Assembly: GCF_047971185.1 (NCBI RefSeq)
Contig: NZ_JBKDZH010000052.1
Location: 1-64,000, forward strand
Reading direction: 5' to 3'
DNA: 64,000 nt
Origin: Kluyvera sp047971185
GTDB lineage: Bacteria > Pseudomonadota > Gammaproteobacteria > Enterobacterales > Enterobacteriaceae
In this document: positions 53,069-61,075 of the stretch, piece by piece
How the letters are laid out: each line of letters starts with the position of its first letter
How positions within the stretch are numbered: position 1 is the first letter of the stretch
Position numbers and translations under genes: made by a program
Notes under the pieces: generated by a model
The model's input: the letters and a program-made list of their open reading frames with translations, nothing else
The model's database searches: none
Told to the model about the DNA's origin: nothing

Positions 53069-54239
53069 TCGTCATTGCTCCTTTCATCATCCGCAGCCCC
53101 AGCAGATAGCCGCTGTGCACCACGGCGGTGGCGATAAACAGCACGCCGTAAGCCGTTATTGGGAAAAAGATATCGCTGCGCCCGCCCGCCATCTGAATCA
53201 TGCGGATGACCCACGGGTGCAAAAAGACGCCGAAGTTAATGCCAATCAGCAAAATCGACGAGGTGACTGTCTGCCTATCCGGCGCGCTGACCGCCGCCGC
53301 GCAGCTGAAGAAGTAGGGGATCACGAAGGCGAAGACGAAGCCCGCCGCCAGCACGCTAATGGCGGTTGCCACCAGGCTGGTTGAGGACGCCAGCAGCACC
53401 AGCGCCGCGCCAATAATCAGCAGCGACAGCGGCAGAATCGCGTGGCCCAGTTTTTTGCTCACCCGGCCGAACAGAATGCCGCCGGGGAAAGAGATCACCG
53501 TCGAGAGCGTCAGCAGCAAGCTCGCGCCGGCCGCGTCGCTATAGCCCACGGTGGTCACCACCGTCGCCAACTTGAAAATCAGGATCATATAGCCAGCAAA
53601 AATGTAAAACAGGTACAGCGCGTAGCCCGGCACGCGCCAGTCGACACGCCAGCTTCGGCGCTCCGCCGTCGCGCGGGCAACGGTGCGAGTGGCCGGAATA
53701 TTGAGGCCAAACAGTACGATGGGGATGAGCGTCAGGAAGTAGATAAGGAACACGCTGTGCCAGCCATGGGCGATCAGCTGGCTTATCAACAGCGTCATCA
53801 ATGCGCTGCCGATAGCGGAGACGGCGTTCTGGTAGCCCAGCAGCGTGGCGCGTTCGTCGCCGTCAAAGTACTGGCAAATCAGGCTATACGAGAGGGAGTT
53901 AAACAGCCCGATACCGCAGCCGAGCATAAATCGCGAGAACAGGATGGCGTCATAGCTGCTGCTAAATACCGGTACACAGCCGGCCACCAGCGCCAGTATT
54001 AGCCCAGACATCACCGTTTTCTTGTCGCCAAACAGGCGCACAAAAAAGGGCGCGAGAACCACCAGCAGCAAAATACCAAAATTGGTGACCGATACCGTCA
54101 GTTCAATATCGGCCAGCGCGTGCTGTGGAAAAGCGCCGAGCATCAGCGGGATCGCCGCCGCGACGGCCGGGCCTGACATGTTGATGAGCGAAATTGACAG
54201 GAGCGATGTTTTAAACAGCGCGCGTTTTTGTTGTCCCAT
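53061..54239 (-). CDS. major facilitator superfamily transporter
   Basis: A 392-residue membrane protein with twelve predicted helices; family traits are the RLFGDKKTVMSGL loop 2-3 and the FSRFMLGCGIGLFNSLSYSL helix 4 region. First gene of a two-gene operon with the overlapping hydrolase, and flanked upstream by an AraC gene on the same strand. Substrate unknown; whether it imports or exports cannot be told from the sequence. Confidence 0.88.
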   Translation of the reverse strand: MGQQKRALFKTSLLSISLINMSGPAVAAAIPLMLGAFPQHALADIELTVSVTNFGILLLVVLAPFFVRLFGDKKTVMSGLILALVAGCVPVFSSSYDAILFSRFMLGCGIGLFNSLSYSLICQYFDGDERATLLGYQNAVSAIGSALMTLLISQLIAHGWHSVFLIYFLTLIPIVLFGLNIPATRTVARATAERRSWRVDWRVPGYALYLFYIFAGYMILIFKLATVVTTVGYSDAAGASLLLTLSTVISFPGGILFGRVSKKLGHAILPLSLLIIGAALVLLASSTSLVATAISVLAAGFVFAFVIPYFFSCAAAVSAPDRQTVTSSILLIGINFGVFLHPWVIRMIQMAGGRSDIFFPITAYGVLFIATAVVHSGYLLGLRMMKGAMTNE

Positions 54240-54290
54240 AAGCCTTTGCCTCGATGTGAAGTCAGCAGGCTGCAGGATAGGACGGTCGCT

Positions 54291-54322
54291 TTTTCGGCAA
54301 CAGGCGATTTTTTGCCGGAAAA
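54291..54322. promoter_or_regulatory. inverted repeat upstream of the MFS-hydrolase operon
   Basis: TTTTCGGCAA and TTGCCGGAAAA arms separated by 11 bases lie in the 122-base gap between the AraC gene and the MFS gene. A plausible site for the neighbouring AraC protein; purely inferred from position and symmetry. Confidence 0.45.
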
Positions 54323-54361
54323 ACGGTCAAATTATACTTTTCGAAGCTGGCTCACAGATGT

Positions 54362-55219
54362 TCAGCGCCGCGACTTGCGGTACTGCAGCGGCGTCATGCC
54401 GTGCGCCTGTTTGAAGTAGTAGACGAAGGATTTAAAGTTCGGGAAACCGCAGCGTTCAGCGATGGTCTGCATTTGCAGATTGCTATCAAACAGCAGCGCC
54501 ATGGCGGCGTTGAGGCGTACCGATACCAGATACTCATGAAAGGTGCGACCCACGCTCTGCCGGAAGCTGTGCGCCAGCCAGGTTTCGGAGAGATAAAAGC
54601 GCCGCGCGACTTCGGCCATGGCGATCTTCTCGTGGTAATGGCTATCAATCCACTCGGTCACCCGGCTCATTTTTTCGGTAGGGTTAATATTCTGATAGCG
54701 ATAGCGATTTTGCTGCTGAGCAAAGGCGCGCAGCAGCCAGTACAGCAGCTGATAGGCCAGCGCATTGAGCAGCAAAGTGTGGCCCACATCCTGTTCACCG
54801 CGCCGGGTGAGGCTGGCGGCCTGATGCAGCAAATGCTGGAGCCTGCGGTAGGCTTTGCGCTGTAACGGGGTAAACGCAGCGGCGTCGGGGATGTCGAAGG
54901 CCAGCGTATCCAGCCCGGGGATGATGGTCAGCAGCTGCTGGCGGGGAAAGAGCACCGTTAACGCCTCGGTGGGGCCCTGCGATTGCGAAACCACCGCATG
55001 CACTTCATTGGGATTGACCACCAGAATCTGCCCGGCGCGGGTGGCGTAGGTTTTGCCGTTAATGGTAAACCCGGAAATCGTCCCGCTGACGGTGTAGCTG
55101 AGCTCCAGCGACTTATGCCAGTGCGGTGCCACCTGAGACGCGTTGTCGGCGTGCAAAATAAACCGGGCGAGCGTGCCGTTATCCGCGGCGATAATCTCGT
55201 GACGATAGGGCCCTGGCAT
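54362..55219 (-). CDS. AraC-family transcriptional regulator
   Basis: A 285-residue regulator from the ATG with AAGGA seven bases upstream (MPGPYRHEII); an in-frame start nine codons earlier is less likely. The N-terminal cupin ligand domain (about 1-150, APHWHKSLELSYTVSGTI) and the C-terminal double HTH (about 185-285, FYLSETWLAHSFRQSVGRTFHEYL, then CGFPNFKSFVYYFKQAHGMTPLQYR) are intact. Upstream of and co-oriented with the MFS-hydrolase pair it probably controls. Ligand unknown. Confidence 0.9.
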   Translation of the reverse strand: MPGPYRHEIIAADNGTLARFILHADNASQVAPHWHKSLELSYTVSGTISGFTINGKTYATRAGQILVVNPNEVHAVVSQSQGPTEALTVLFPRQQLLTIIPGLDTLAFDIPDAAAFTPLQRKAYRRLQHLLHQAASLTRRGEQDVGHTLLLNALAYQLLYWLLRAFAQQQNRYRYQNINPTEKMSRVTEWIDSHYHEKIAMAEVARRFYLSETWLAHSFRQSVGRTFHEYLVSVRLNAAMALLFDSNLQMQTIAERCGFPNFKSFVYYFKQAHGMTPLQYRKSRR

Positions 55220-55244
55220 AAGCGATTCCTTTCCGGCAGATAGC

Positions 55245-55271
55245 AAAATGGGCGCATCAGGCGCCCATTTT
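55245..55271. terminator. terminator of pfkA
   Basis: AAAATGGGCGCATCAGGCGCCCATTTT, symmetrical stem just after the pfkA stop and just before the AraC gene, so it insulates the two co-oriented units. Confidence 0.88.
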
Positions 55272-55286
55272 GTACGTTAGCCGCTG

Positions 55287-56249
55287 TTAGTACAGCTGCT
55301 TAGCGCATTCCAGCCAGTCACCCTTGAACGGACGCTTCATGTTTTCGATCGCGTCGATGATGTCATGGTGAACCAGTTTTTCGTTCTGAATACCGACGCA
55401 GCGGCCGCCGAAGCCCTGCTGCAGCAGTTCAATGGCGTACGCGCCCATACGGGACGCCAGGATACGGTCGTAAGGCACCGGGGAGCCGCCGCGCTGGATG
55501 TGGCCCAGTACGGTTGCGCGCGTTTCACGGCCGGTTTCCGCTTCGATGAAGTGCGCCAGCTCGTCGACGTCGCACATATGTTCGGTAATTGCCACGATGG
55601 CGTGTTTCTTACCTTTTGCGATGCCCGCTTTGATTTCCGCAACCAGGTCGTCACGCTTGAATTCGATTTCCGGCACCACGATAAACTCGCAGCCGCCAGC
55701 GATAGCCGCCGCCAGGGTCAGGTCGCCGCAGTAGCGGCCCATCACTTCCACCACGGAGATACGCTGGTGAGAAGAAGAGGTGTCACGCAGACGGTCAATC
55801 GCTTCAACCACGGTGCTCAGCGCGGTGAAGAAACCGATGGTGTAGTCGGTGCCTTTGATATCGTTATCGATGGTGCCCGGCAGGCCGATGCACGGGAAGC
55901 CCATTTCAGTCAGACGCATTGCGCCCATGTAGGAACCGTCACCGCCGATCACCACCAGCGCATCAATCCCGCGCTTTTTCAGGTTTTCGATAGCCACGTT
56001 GCGGACGTTTTCATCACGGAATTCCGGGAAACGCGCGGAGCCCAGGAAGGTGCCGCCACGGTTAATCATGTCGGAAACGCTGTAACGATCTAGCGGTACC
56101 ATACGATCTTCATACAGGCCCAGATAGCCGTCATAAACGCCCATGACTTCCAGACCTTCCGTCAACGCCGCGCGCACCACGCCGCGGATAGCGGCGTTCA
56201 TGCCTGGCGCATCACCGCCACTTGTCAACACACCGATTTTCTTAATCAT
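55287..56249 (-). CDS. pfkA: 6-phosphofructokinase I
   Basis: ATP-dependent committed step of glycolysis, allosterically activated by ADP and inhibited by PEP. 320 residues as in E. coli. Motifs: GVLTSGGDAPGMNAAIRG (ATP), IGGDGSYMGA, and the catalytic GTIDNDIKGTDYTIGF (Asp near 127). Followed in E. coli by sbp, cdh and tpiA; here by the AraC-MFS-hydrolase set. A Cra-type palindrome lies upstream. Confidence 0.98.
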   Translation of the reverse strand: MIKKIGVLTSGGDAPGMNAAIRGVVRAALTEGLEVMGVYDGYLGLYEDRMVPLDRYSVSDMINRGGTFLGSARFPEFRDENVRNVAIENLKKRGIDALVVIGGDGSYMGAMRLTEMGFPCIGLPGTIDNDIKGTDYTIGFFTALSTVVEAIDRLRDTSSSHQRISVVEVMGRYCGDLTLAAAIAGGCEFIVVPEIEFKRDDLVAEIKAGIAKGKKHAIVAITEHMCDVDELAHFIEAETGRETRATVLGHIQRGGSPVPYDRILASRMGAYAIELLQQGFGGRCVGIQNEKLVHHDIIDAIENMKRPFKGDWLECAKQLY

Positions 56250-56361
56250 GACTACCTCTGAACTTAGGAATGCTAAAAATTAATTCTTCTGCCCGAAGCG
56301 CTCCCACAACAAGGGGGAGAGAACGACTCTATGTAGAGATAGTATATCAAGCGCTTCTTGC

Positions 56362-56373
56362 TGAATTGATTCA
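56362..56373. promoter_or_regulatory. Cra (FruR) operator upstream of pfkA
   Basis: TGAATTGATTCA matches the Cra consensus TGAAWCGNTTMA at all but one position and lies about 115 bases upstream of the pfkA start. Cra represses pfkA in relatives. Next to it an imperfect inverted repeat (GCTAAACGGCGGTTATTTATA...ATAATGCCGGTTTAGC, 56379-56419) probably ends the fieF transcript. Confidence 0.72.
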
Positions 56374-56447
56374 GGTCAGGCTAAACGGCGGTTATTTATA
56401 CAAATAATGCCGGTTTAGCTCACGTTTAGTACAACCACTGCGAAAGT

Positions 56448-57341
56448 TCAAATACCGCTGTTGCCCTGTGGGACTACAGAGCATGGATCCTGGTGAATAA
56501 TCACGTCGGAACCCGGAAAGCGATGCAAAATCGCCTGCTCCACCTGGTCGGCTACGCGATGCGCCTCGACCAGCGGCAGGTTATCTTCCATTTCCAGATG
56601 GATCTGAATAAAGCGGGTCGGCCCTGACTGCCGCGTACGGAGATCGTGAGCACCGCTCACGCCCGGCCAGGCGGTCACGATGTCGATAATTTCCTGACGT
56701 TCTTCATCGGGCAGCGCGCGATCCAGCAGCGACTGAACCGCCTCATACCCCATACGTAACGCGCTATATAGAATATAGATGCCAATTCCTAATGCAAACA
56801 GCGCATCGGCGCGATGCCAGCCGTACCAGGAAAGGCCGAGCGCGATAAGAATCGCGCCGTTCACCATAACATCAGACTGATAATGAAGCATATCCGCCCG
56901 AACGGCCTGGCTTTGGGTTTTTCGTACCACCCAACGCTGAAACGTCACCAAAATTAATGTACTCACCAGTGCGATGACCGTCACGATCACGCCAATGCCG
57001 GGCTGGCTCATCGGCGTGGGGCGCGCCAGATGCTGGATCCCGGTCAAAAACAGGAACAGCGCCGAGCCTGAGATAAACATACTCTGCGCCAGCGCCGCCA
57101 GCGACTCCGCTTTCCCATGGCCAAACGTGTGTTCTTCATCCGCCGGCTGCAGCGAATAGCGCACTACCAGCAGATTGGTCAGCGAGGCGGCAATATCCAC
57201 CAGCGAATCCACCAGCGCCGCCAGAATACTGACCGAGCCGGTAAACCACCATGCAAAAATTTTAATCACCAGCAACAGTGACGCCATCACCGTTGCCGCT
57301 ATCGCCGCGCGGCTGACCAGTCGGCCATAAGATTGATTCAT
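56448..57341 (-). CDS. fieF: cation-efflux pump FieF (YiiP)
   Basis: Cation diffusion facilitator exporting Fe2+/Zn2+ in exchange for protons. It has 297 residues from the ATG with GGAG upstream. Six membrane helices (about 10-210) with the metal-site motif SILAALVDSLVDI and later MLHYQSDVM, then a cytoplasmic ferredoxin-like domain (HDLRTRQSGPTRFIQIHLEME). The C-terminal tail after DPCSVVP is shorter than in E. coli. Confidence 0.96.
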   Translation of the reverse strand: MNQSYGRLVSRAAIAATVMASLLLVIKIFAWWFTGSVSILAALVDSLVDIAASLTNLLVVRYSLQPADEEHTFGHGKAESLAALAQSMFISGSALFLFLTGIQHLARPTPMSQPGIGVIVTVIALVSTLILVTFQRWVVRKTQSQAVRADMLHYQSDVMVNGAILIALGLSWYGWHRADALFALGIGIYILYSALRMGYEAVQSLLDRALPDEERQEIIDIVTAWPGVSGAHDLRTRQSGPTRFIQIHLEMEDNLPLVEAHRVADQVEQAILHRFPGSDVIIHQDPCSVVPQGNSGI

Positions 57342-57411
57342 AAACACTCCTGCTTCAGATCTGCGTAGTATAGCGGAATGTCTATGCGATGGGCGGTGAC
57401 GAATTTAAGAC

Positions 57412-57469
57412 AAAAAAAACCCCCACATCATGTGGGGGAAGACAGGGATGGTGTCTATGGCAAGGAAAA
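57412..57469 (-). ncRNA. cpxQ: CpxQ small RNA (3' end of cpxP mRNA)
   Basis: The cpxP 3' UTR matches E. coli/Salmonella CpxQ: TTTTCCTTGCCATAGACACC..., then the terminator stem CCCCCACATGATGTGGGGG and eight Ts, 58 bases in all. In relatives RNase E releases it; with Hfq it represses membrane and fimbrial mRNAs (e.g. nhaB, cfa). The 5' end is by similarity. Confidence 0.88.
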
Positions 57470-57479
57470 ACAGGGTTTG

Positions 57480-57980
57480 TTACTGGTTGCTACGGGTATT
57501 GCTACTAAATAGATTCACTCTCGAACCTTGCTGCATCCGTGCAACGTCACGCAGCTGCGCCATTCGCTGCTGGTGGTTCTCATTTAAAGCCGCTTGCTGC
57601 GCTGGCGTCAGCAGGCGATACATCTGGTTGCGAACTTTCGCCATCTCAACCTGGCGGTTCACCTGCTCCTCGGCCATTTTTGCGGCCTGGGCGCGTACAG
57701 CGGCTTCATCAAATTTTTCTGCGGTGACAAGGCGATGCATTGCCTCCTCTTCGCTAACATTAACGGGTGGGCGATCGTGTCGCGCCCGTTGCATCAAATC
57801 GCGCATTTGCTGGCGTTGATGTTCGGTTAAACTAATACCGTCGAACATATGGCCCTGGCCACTTCGCAGCGAAGTATCTTCCGCTGGGTGCCAGTTAACG
57901 CTGGTGACGACTTCATCGGCCTGGCTTAGTGCACTGAATGCCAGCGTTGAGGCCATGACGGCAGCGATAACATTGCGCAT
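57480..57980 (-). CDS. cpxP: periplasmic Cpx adaptor/repressor CpxP
   Basis: Binds the sensor domain of CpxA and misfolded proteins in the periplasm; degraded by DegP under stress. It has 166 residues from the ATG at 57980 (GTG just before it possible). Signal peptide about 22 residues; two LTxxQ-type motifs (LTEHQRQQM and LTPAQQAAL) define the Spy/CpxP fold. Divergent from cpxRA with a CpxR box between, so strongly Cpx-induced. Its 3' UTR encodes CpxQ. Confidence 0.95.
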   Translation of the reverse strand: MRNVIAAVMASTLAFSALSQADEVVTSVNWHPAEDTSLRSGQGHMFDGISLTEHQRQQMRDLMQRARHDRPPVNVSEEEAMHRLVTAEKFDEAAVRAQAAKMAEEQVNRQVEMAKVRNQMYRLLTPAQQAALNENHQQRMAQLRDVARMQQGSRVNLFSSNTRSNQ

Positions 57981-58060
57981 CACATGCTCCCAAAAACTTT
58001 TGTGTCGCGATTCAACGAGAGACAGTTTACGATTCAGGCTGCAAACATGCGTCAGGGGGT

Positions 58061-58075
58061 GTAAAACAACGTAAA
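58061..58075. promoter_or_regulatory. CpxR box between cpxP and cpxR
   Basis: GTAAA-ACAAC-GTAAA, a perfect tandem CpxR recognition sequence in the 149-base divergent region. Phosphorylated CpxR would activate cpxP and autoregulate cpxRA. Confidence 0.88.
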
Positions 58076-58129
58076 GTCATGGATTAGCTGGCTCTGATGA
58101 CGTAATTTCTGCCTCGGAGGGATTAAAAT

Positions 58130-58828
58130 ATGAATAAAATTTTGTTAGTTGATGATGACCGAGAGCTGACTTCCTTACTTAAGGAACTGCTTGATATGGA
58201 AGGCTTTAATGTCCTGGTTGCCCACGATGGCGAGCAGGCGCTGGCGCTTCTCGATGACAGCATCGACCTACTTTTACTCGACGTGATGATGCCGAAAAAG
58301 AACGGTATCGATACGCTGAAAGAATTGCGACAAACACACCAGACTCCCGTCATTATGCTGACCGCCCGCGGAAGCGAGCTGGATCGCGTTCTGGGCCTTG
58401 AACTGGGCGCAGATGACTATTTACCTAAGCCATTTAACGATCGCGAGCTGGTCGCGCGTATCCGCGCTATTTTGCGCCGTTCGCACTGGAGCGAACAGCA
58501 GCAAAGTAGCGATACCAGTTCGCCAACCGTAGAAGTCGACTCCCTGAGCCTGAATCCAGGTCGCCAGGAAGCCAGCTTCGACGGCCAGACTCTGGAGCTT
58601 ACCGGCACTGAATTCACCCTGCTTTATCTGCTGGCGCAGCATTTAGGTCAGGTGGTGTCGCGTGAACATTTAAGCCAGGAAGTGCTGGGCAAACGCTTAA
58701 CGCCGTTCGATCGCGCGATCGATATGCACATTTCCAACCTGCGTCGGAAGCTGCCGGAGCGCAAAGACGGTCATCCGTGGTTTAAAACCCTGCGTGGGCG
58801 CGGCTATCTGATGGTCTCCGCTTCATGA
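58130..58828 (+). CDS. cpxR: envelope-stress response regulator CpxR
   Basis: OmpR-family response regulator, 232 residues: receiver domain with phospho-acceptor Asp51 (LLLLDVMMP) plus acidic pocket DDD (8-10), then a winged-helix domain from about residue 132 (LTGTEFTLLYLLAQHLGQVVSREHL). Its stop overlaps the cpxA start (ATGA), so the pair is translationally coupled. Confidence 0.98.
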   Translation: MNKILLVDDDRELTSLLKELLDMEGFNVLVAHDGEQALALLDDSIDLLLLDVMMPKKNGIDTLKELRQTHQTPVIMLTARGSELDRVLGLELGADDYLPKPFNDRELVARIRAILRRSHWSEQQQSSDTSSPTVEVDSLSLNPGRQEASFDGQTLELTGTEFTLLYLLAQHLGQVVSREHLSQEVLGKRLTPFDRAIDMHISNLRRKLPERKDGHPWFKTLRGRGYLMVSAS

Positions 58829-60198
58829 TAGGAAGTTTAACCGCCCGCATCTTCGCCATCTTCTGGTTAACCCTGGCGCTGGTGTTGATGCTGGTTTTGA
58901 TGTTACCCAAGCTCGACTCGCGCCAGATGACCGAACTGCTGGAAAGCGAGCAGCGTCAGGGCATCATGATTGAGCAGCACGTTGAAGAAGAGCTGGCCAA
59001 CGATCCCCCCAACGATTTGATGTGGTGGCGTCGGCTGTTCCGCGCAATTGATAAATGGGCACCGCCGGGCCAGCGTCTGCTGCTGGTGACCAGCGAAGGC
59101 CGCGTGATTGGCGCAGAACGCAACGAAATGCAGATTATCCGTAACTTTATCGGGCAGTCGGATAACGCCGACCATCCGCAGAAGAAAAAATACGGGCGCG
59201 TGGAGTTAGTCGGGCCATTTTCGATTCGCGACGGTGAAGATAACTATCAGTTATACCTGATCCGTCCGGCCAGCAGTTCACAGTCTGATTTTATCAACCT
59301 GCTGTTCGACCGGCCGCTGTTGCTGCTGATCGTCACCATGCTGGTCAGCGCCCCGCTGCTGCTGTGGCTGGCGTGGAGCCTGGCAAAACCGGCGCGTAAG
59401 TTGAAGAATGCGGCGGATGAAGTGGCCCAGGGCAACCTGCGTCAGCATCCCGAGCTGGAGTCCGGGCCGCAGGAGTTTCTGGCCGCCGGCGCCAGCTTTA
59501 ACCAGATGGTGATGGCGCTGGAGCGCATGATGACCTCGCAGCAGCGTCTGCTTTCCGATATCTCCCACGAGCTGCGCACGCCGTTAACGCGCCTGCAGCT
59601 GGGCACCGCGCTGCTGCGTCGCCGCAGCGGTGAAAGTAAGGAGCTGGAGCGTATCGAAACCGAAGCGCAGCGTCTGGATAGCATGATCAACGACATGCTA
59701 GTGATGTCGCGCAATCAGCAGAAAATCGCGCTGGTCAGTGAAACGCTAAAAGCCAATCAGCTGTGGGGCGAGGTGCTGGATAACGCCGCGTTCGAAGCCG
59801 AGCAGATGGGCAAATCGTTTAGCGTGGATTACCCGCCGGGGCCATGGCCGCTGTACGGTAACCCGAACACGCTGGAGAGCGCGCTGGAGAACATCGTACG
59901 TAACGCGCTGCGCTACTCGCATACCAAAATCGCCGTGAGCTTCTCGGTGGATAAAGACGGCGTGACCGTTCATGTGGACGATGACGGCCCGGGCGTTAGC
60001 CCGGAAGATCGCGAGCAGATTTTCCGTCCGTTCTACCGCACCGACGAGGCGCGCGACCGCGAATCTGGCGGCACCGGGCTGGGGCTGGCGATTGTCGAAA
60101 GCGCCATGCAGCAGCACCGCGGCTGGGTGAAGGCGGATGATAGCCCGCTCGGCGGCTTACGGCTGACGCTGTGGCTACCGCTTTACAAGCGCACCTAA
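58825..60198 (+). CDS. cpxA: envelope-stress sensor kinase CpxA
   Basis: Inner-membrane histidine kinase/phosphatase for CpxR, 457 residues. Membrane helices at about 7-29 and 164-185 bracket the periplasmic sensor; a HAMP domain (about 186-240) precedes the dimerisation helix SDISHELRTPLTRL with the phosphorylated histidine (near 248). ATP-binding boxes ENIVRNALRYS (N), DDDGPGV (G1) and GTGLGLAIV (G2) are intact. A terminator and a REP-like repeat follow. Confidence 0.98.
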   Translation: MIGSLTARIFAIFWLTLALVLMLVLMLPKLDSRQMTELLESEQRQGIMIEQHVEEELANDPPNDLMWWRRLFRAIDKWAPPGQRLLLVTSEGRVIGAERNEMQIIRNFIGQSDNADHPQKKKYGRVELVGPFSIRDGEDNYQLYLIRPASSSQSDFINLLFDRPLLLLIVTMLVSAPLLLWLAWSLAKPARKLKNAADEVAQGNLRQHPELESGPQEFLAAGASFNQMVMALERMMTSQQRLLSDISHELRTPLTRLQLGTALLRRRSGESKELERIETEAQRLDSMINDMLVMSRNQQKIALVSETLKANQLWGEVLDNAAFEAEQMGKSFSVDYPPGPWPLYGNPNTLESALENIVRNALRYSHTKIAVSFSVDKDGVTVHVDDDGPGVSPEDREQIFRPFYRTDEARDRESGGTGLGLAIVESAMQQHRGWVKADDSPLGGLRLTLWLPLYKRT

Positions 60199-60204
60199 AA
60201 CACC

Positions 60205-60234
60205 CTCGGCCTGCCTCTGCAGGCCGATTTTTTT
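60205..60234 (+). terminator. terminator of cpxRA
   Basis: TCGGCCTGCCTCTGCAGGCCGA followed by TTTTTTT, seven bases after the cpxA stop. Confidence 0.9.
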
Positions 60235-60250
60235 GGCAATGTAAGAACTG

Positions 60251-60335
60251 CGTGTAGCCCGGCCAAGCGAAGCGCCGCCGGGGACGGTGACGAAGCCTGA
60301 GTTCAGAGCCAACCCGCGGCCCTCGCCCGGGCTAC
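60251..60335. repeat. REP-type repeat overlapping the yiiM stop codon
   Basis: TGTAGCCCGGCCAAGCGAAGCGCCGCCGGGG... to ...CCTCGCCCGGGCTAC: inverted GTAGCCCGG ends as in the dispersed GTAGCCCGG-type repeat also seen near 8560-8587. The distal arm contains the TAG stop codon of yiiM (60332-60334). Confidence 0.75.
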
Positions 60336-61006
60336 TTGCCCCACAACCTTCTGCTGTTATCTTCAATTTTGCCGCTCAGACGCCGCTTCTGCATCGTGCG
60401 GCTCCAGCTCGCCGACAGCCCGGCGGCGCTCAGCAGCCGATGATATTGCTCATCATCAAACGGCATCGACCAGGCGATAACGCCAGCTTCATGAACCGAG
60501 ACATCGCTCAGACGCGACGCCAGCTCTAGCGGCGCATCGCTGAAAACGTTGCCCGGCGCAATCACCCGATACAGCCAGCCGGTTTTGCCGCTGCTCTGCA
60601 TTACAGAGGCCATATCGCTGATGGCAAAGTGAAAATTGAGTTTAAAACACGGAGAGCGCGGCTGGGTGACCTGGATCAGCGTCTCGCCCCAGCGGTAGAT
60701 ATCGCCGATAAACACGTTGTGTTCGGTCATACCGTCCGTCGACAGATTCTCGCCAAACGCCGGGGCGCAAAACAGCGCCGCCTGCTCGGGGAACTGGCGC
60801 ACCCAGTCAGCATAATGTTCGCGGGGATAGTGGCACAGCGCGCGGTCGGGGCCGCCGTGGATTTTCTTTTCGGCCTGTTCATCGCCGAGCAGTCCCCGCT
60901 CGGTCAGCTCCAGCTCGCCGTCTACCTGGACCTTAGCAATCGCGCTAGGGCGGCTGCCGTCGTAGTCGCGGATTTTGCCAATAAACACGTCAACCGGATA
61001 ATGCAT
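60332..61006 (-). CDS. yiiM: MOSC-domain molybdenum-cofactor protein YiiM
   Basis: A 224-residue MOSC protein; E. coli YiiM takes part, with YcbX, in detoxifying N-hydroxylated base analogues such as 6-N-hydroxylaminopurine. The start MHYPVDVFIGK has AAGGAG upstream; an in-frame start 21 codons earlier is rejected. Motifs KKIHGGPDRALCHYPREHY, APAFGENLSTDGM and the conserved cysteine QPRSPCFKLN (Mo ligand) are seen. Lies 20 bases beyond the sodA terminator. Its stop codon falls in a repeat. Confidence 0.93.
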   Translation of the reverse strand: MHYPVDVFIGKIRDYDGSRPSAIAKVQVDGELELTERGLLGDEQAEKKIHGGPDRALCHYPREHYADWVRQFPEQAALFCAPAFGENLSTDGMTEHNVFIGDIYRWGETLIQVTQPRSPCFKLNFHFAISDMASVMQSSGKTGWLYRVIAPGNVFSDAPLELASRLSDVSVHEAGVIAWSMPFDDEQYHRLLSAAGLSASWSRTMQKRRLSGKIEDNSRRLWGK

Positions 61007-61028
61007 CTGCTGCTCCTTACGCGGATAC

Positions 61029-61056
61029 AAAAAAAGCGAGTCATCAGACTCGCTTC
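61029..61056 (-). terminator. terminator of sodA
   Basis: On the minus strand AGAAGCGAGTCTGATGACTCGCTTTTTTT, stem with T-run, 20 bases past the sodA stop. Confidence 0.9.
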
Positions 61057-61075
61057 TACAGACGTGCAATGCAAA

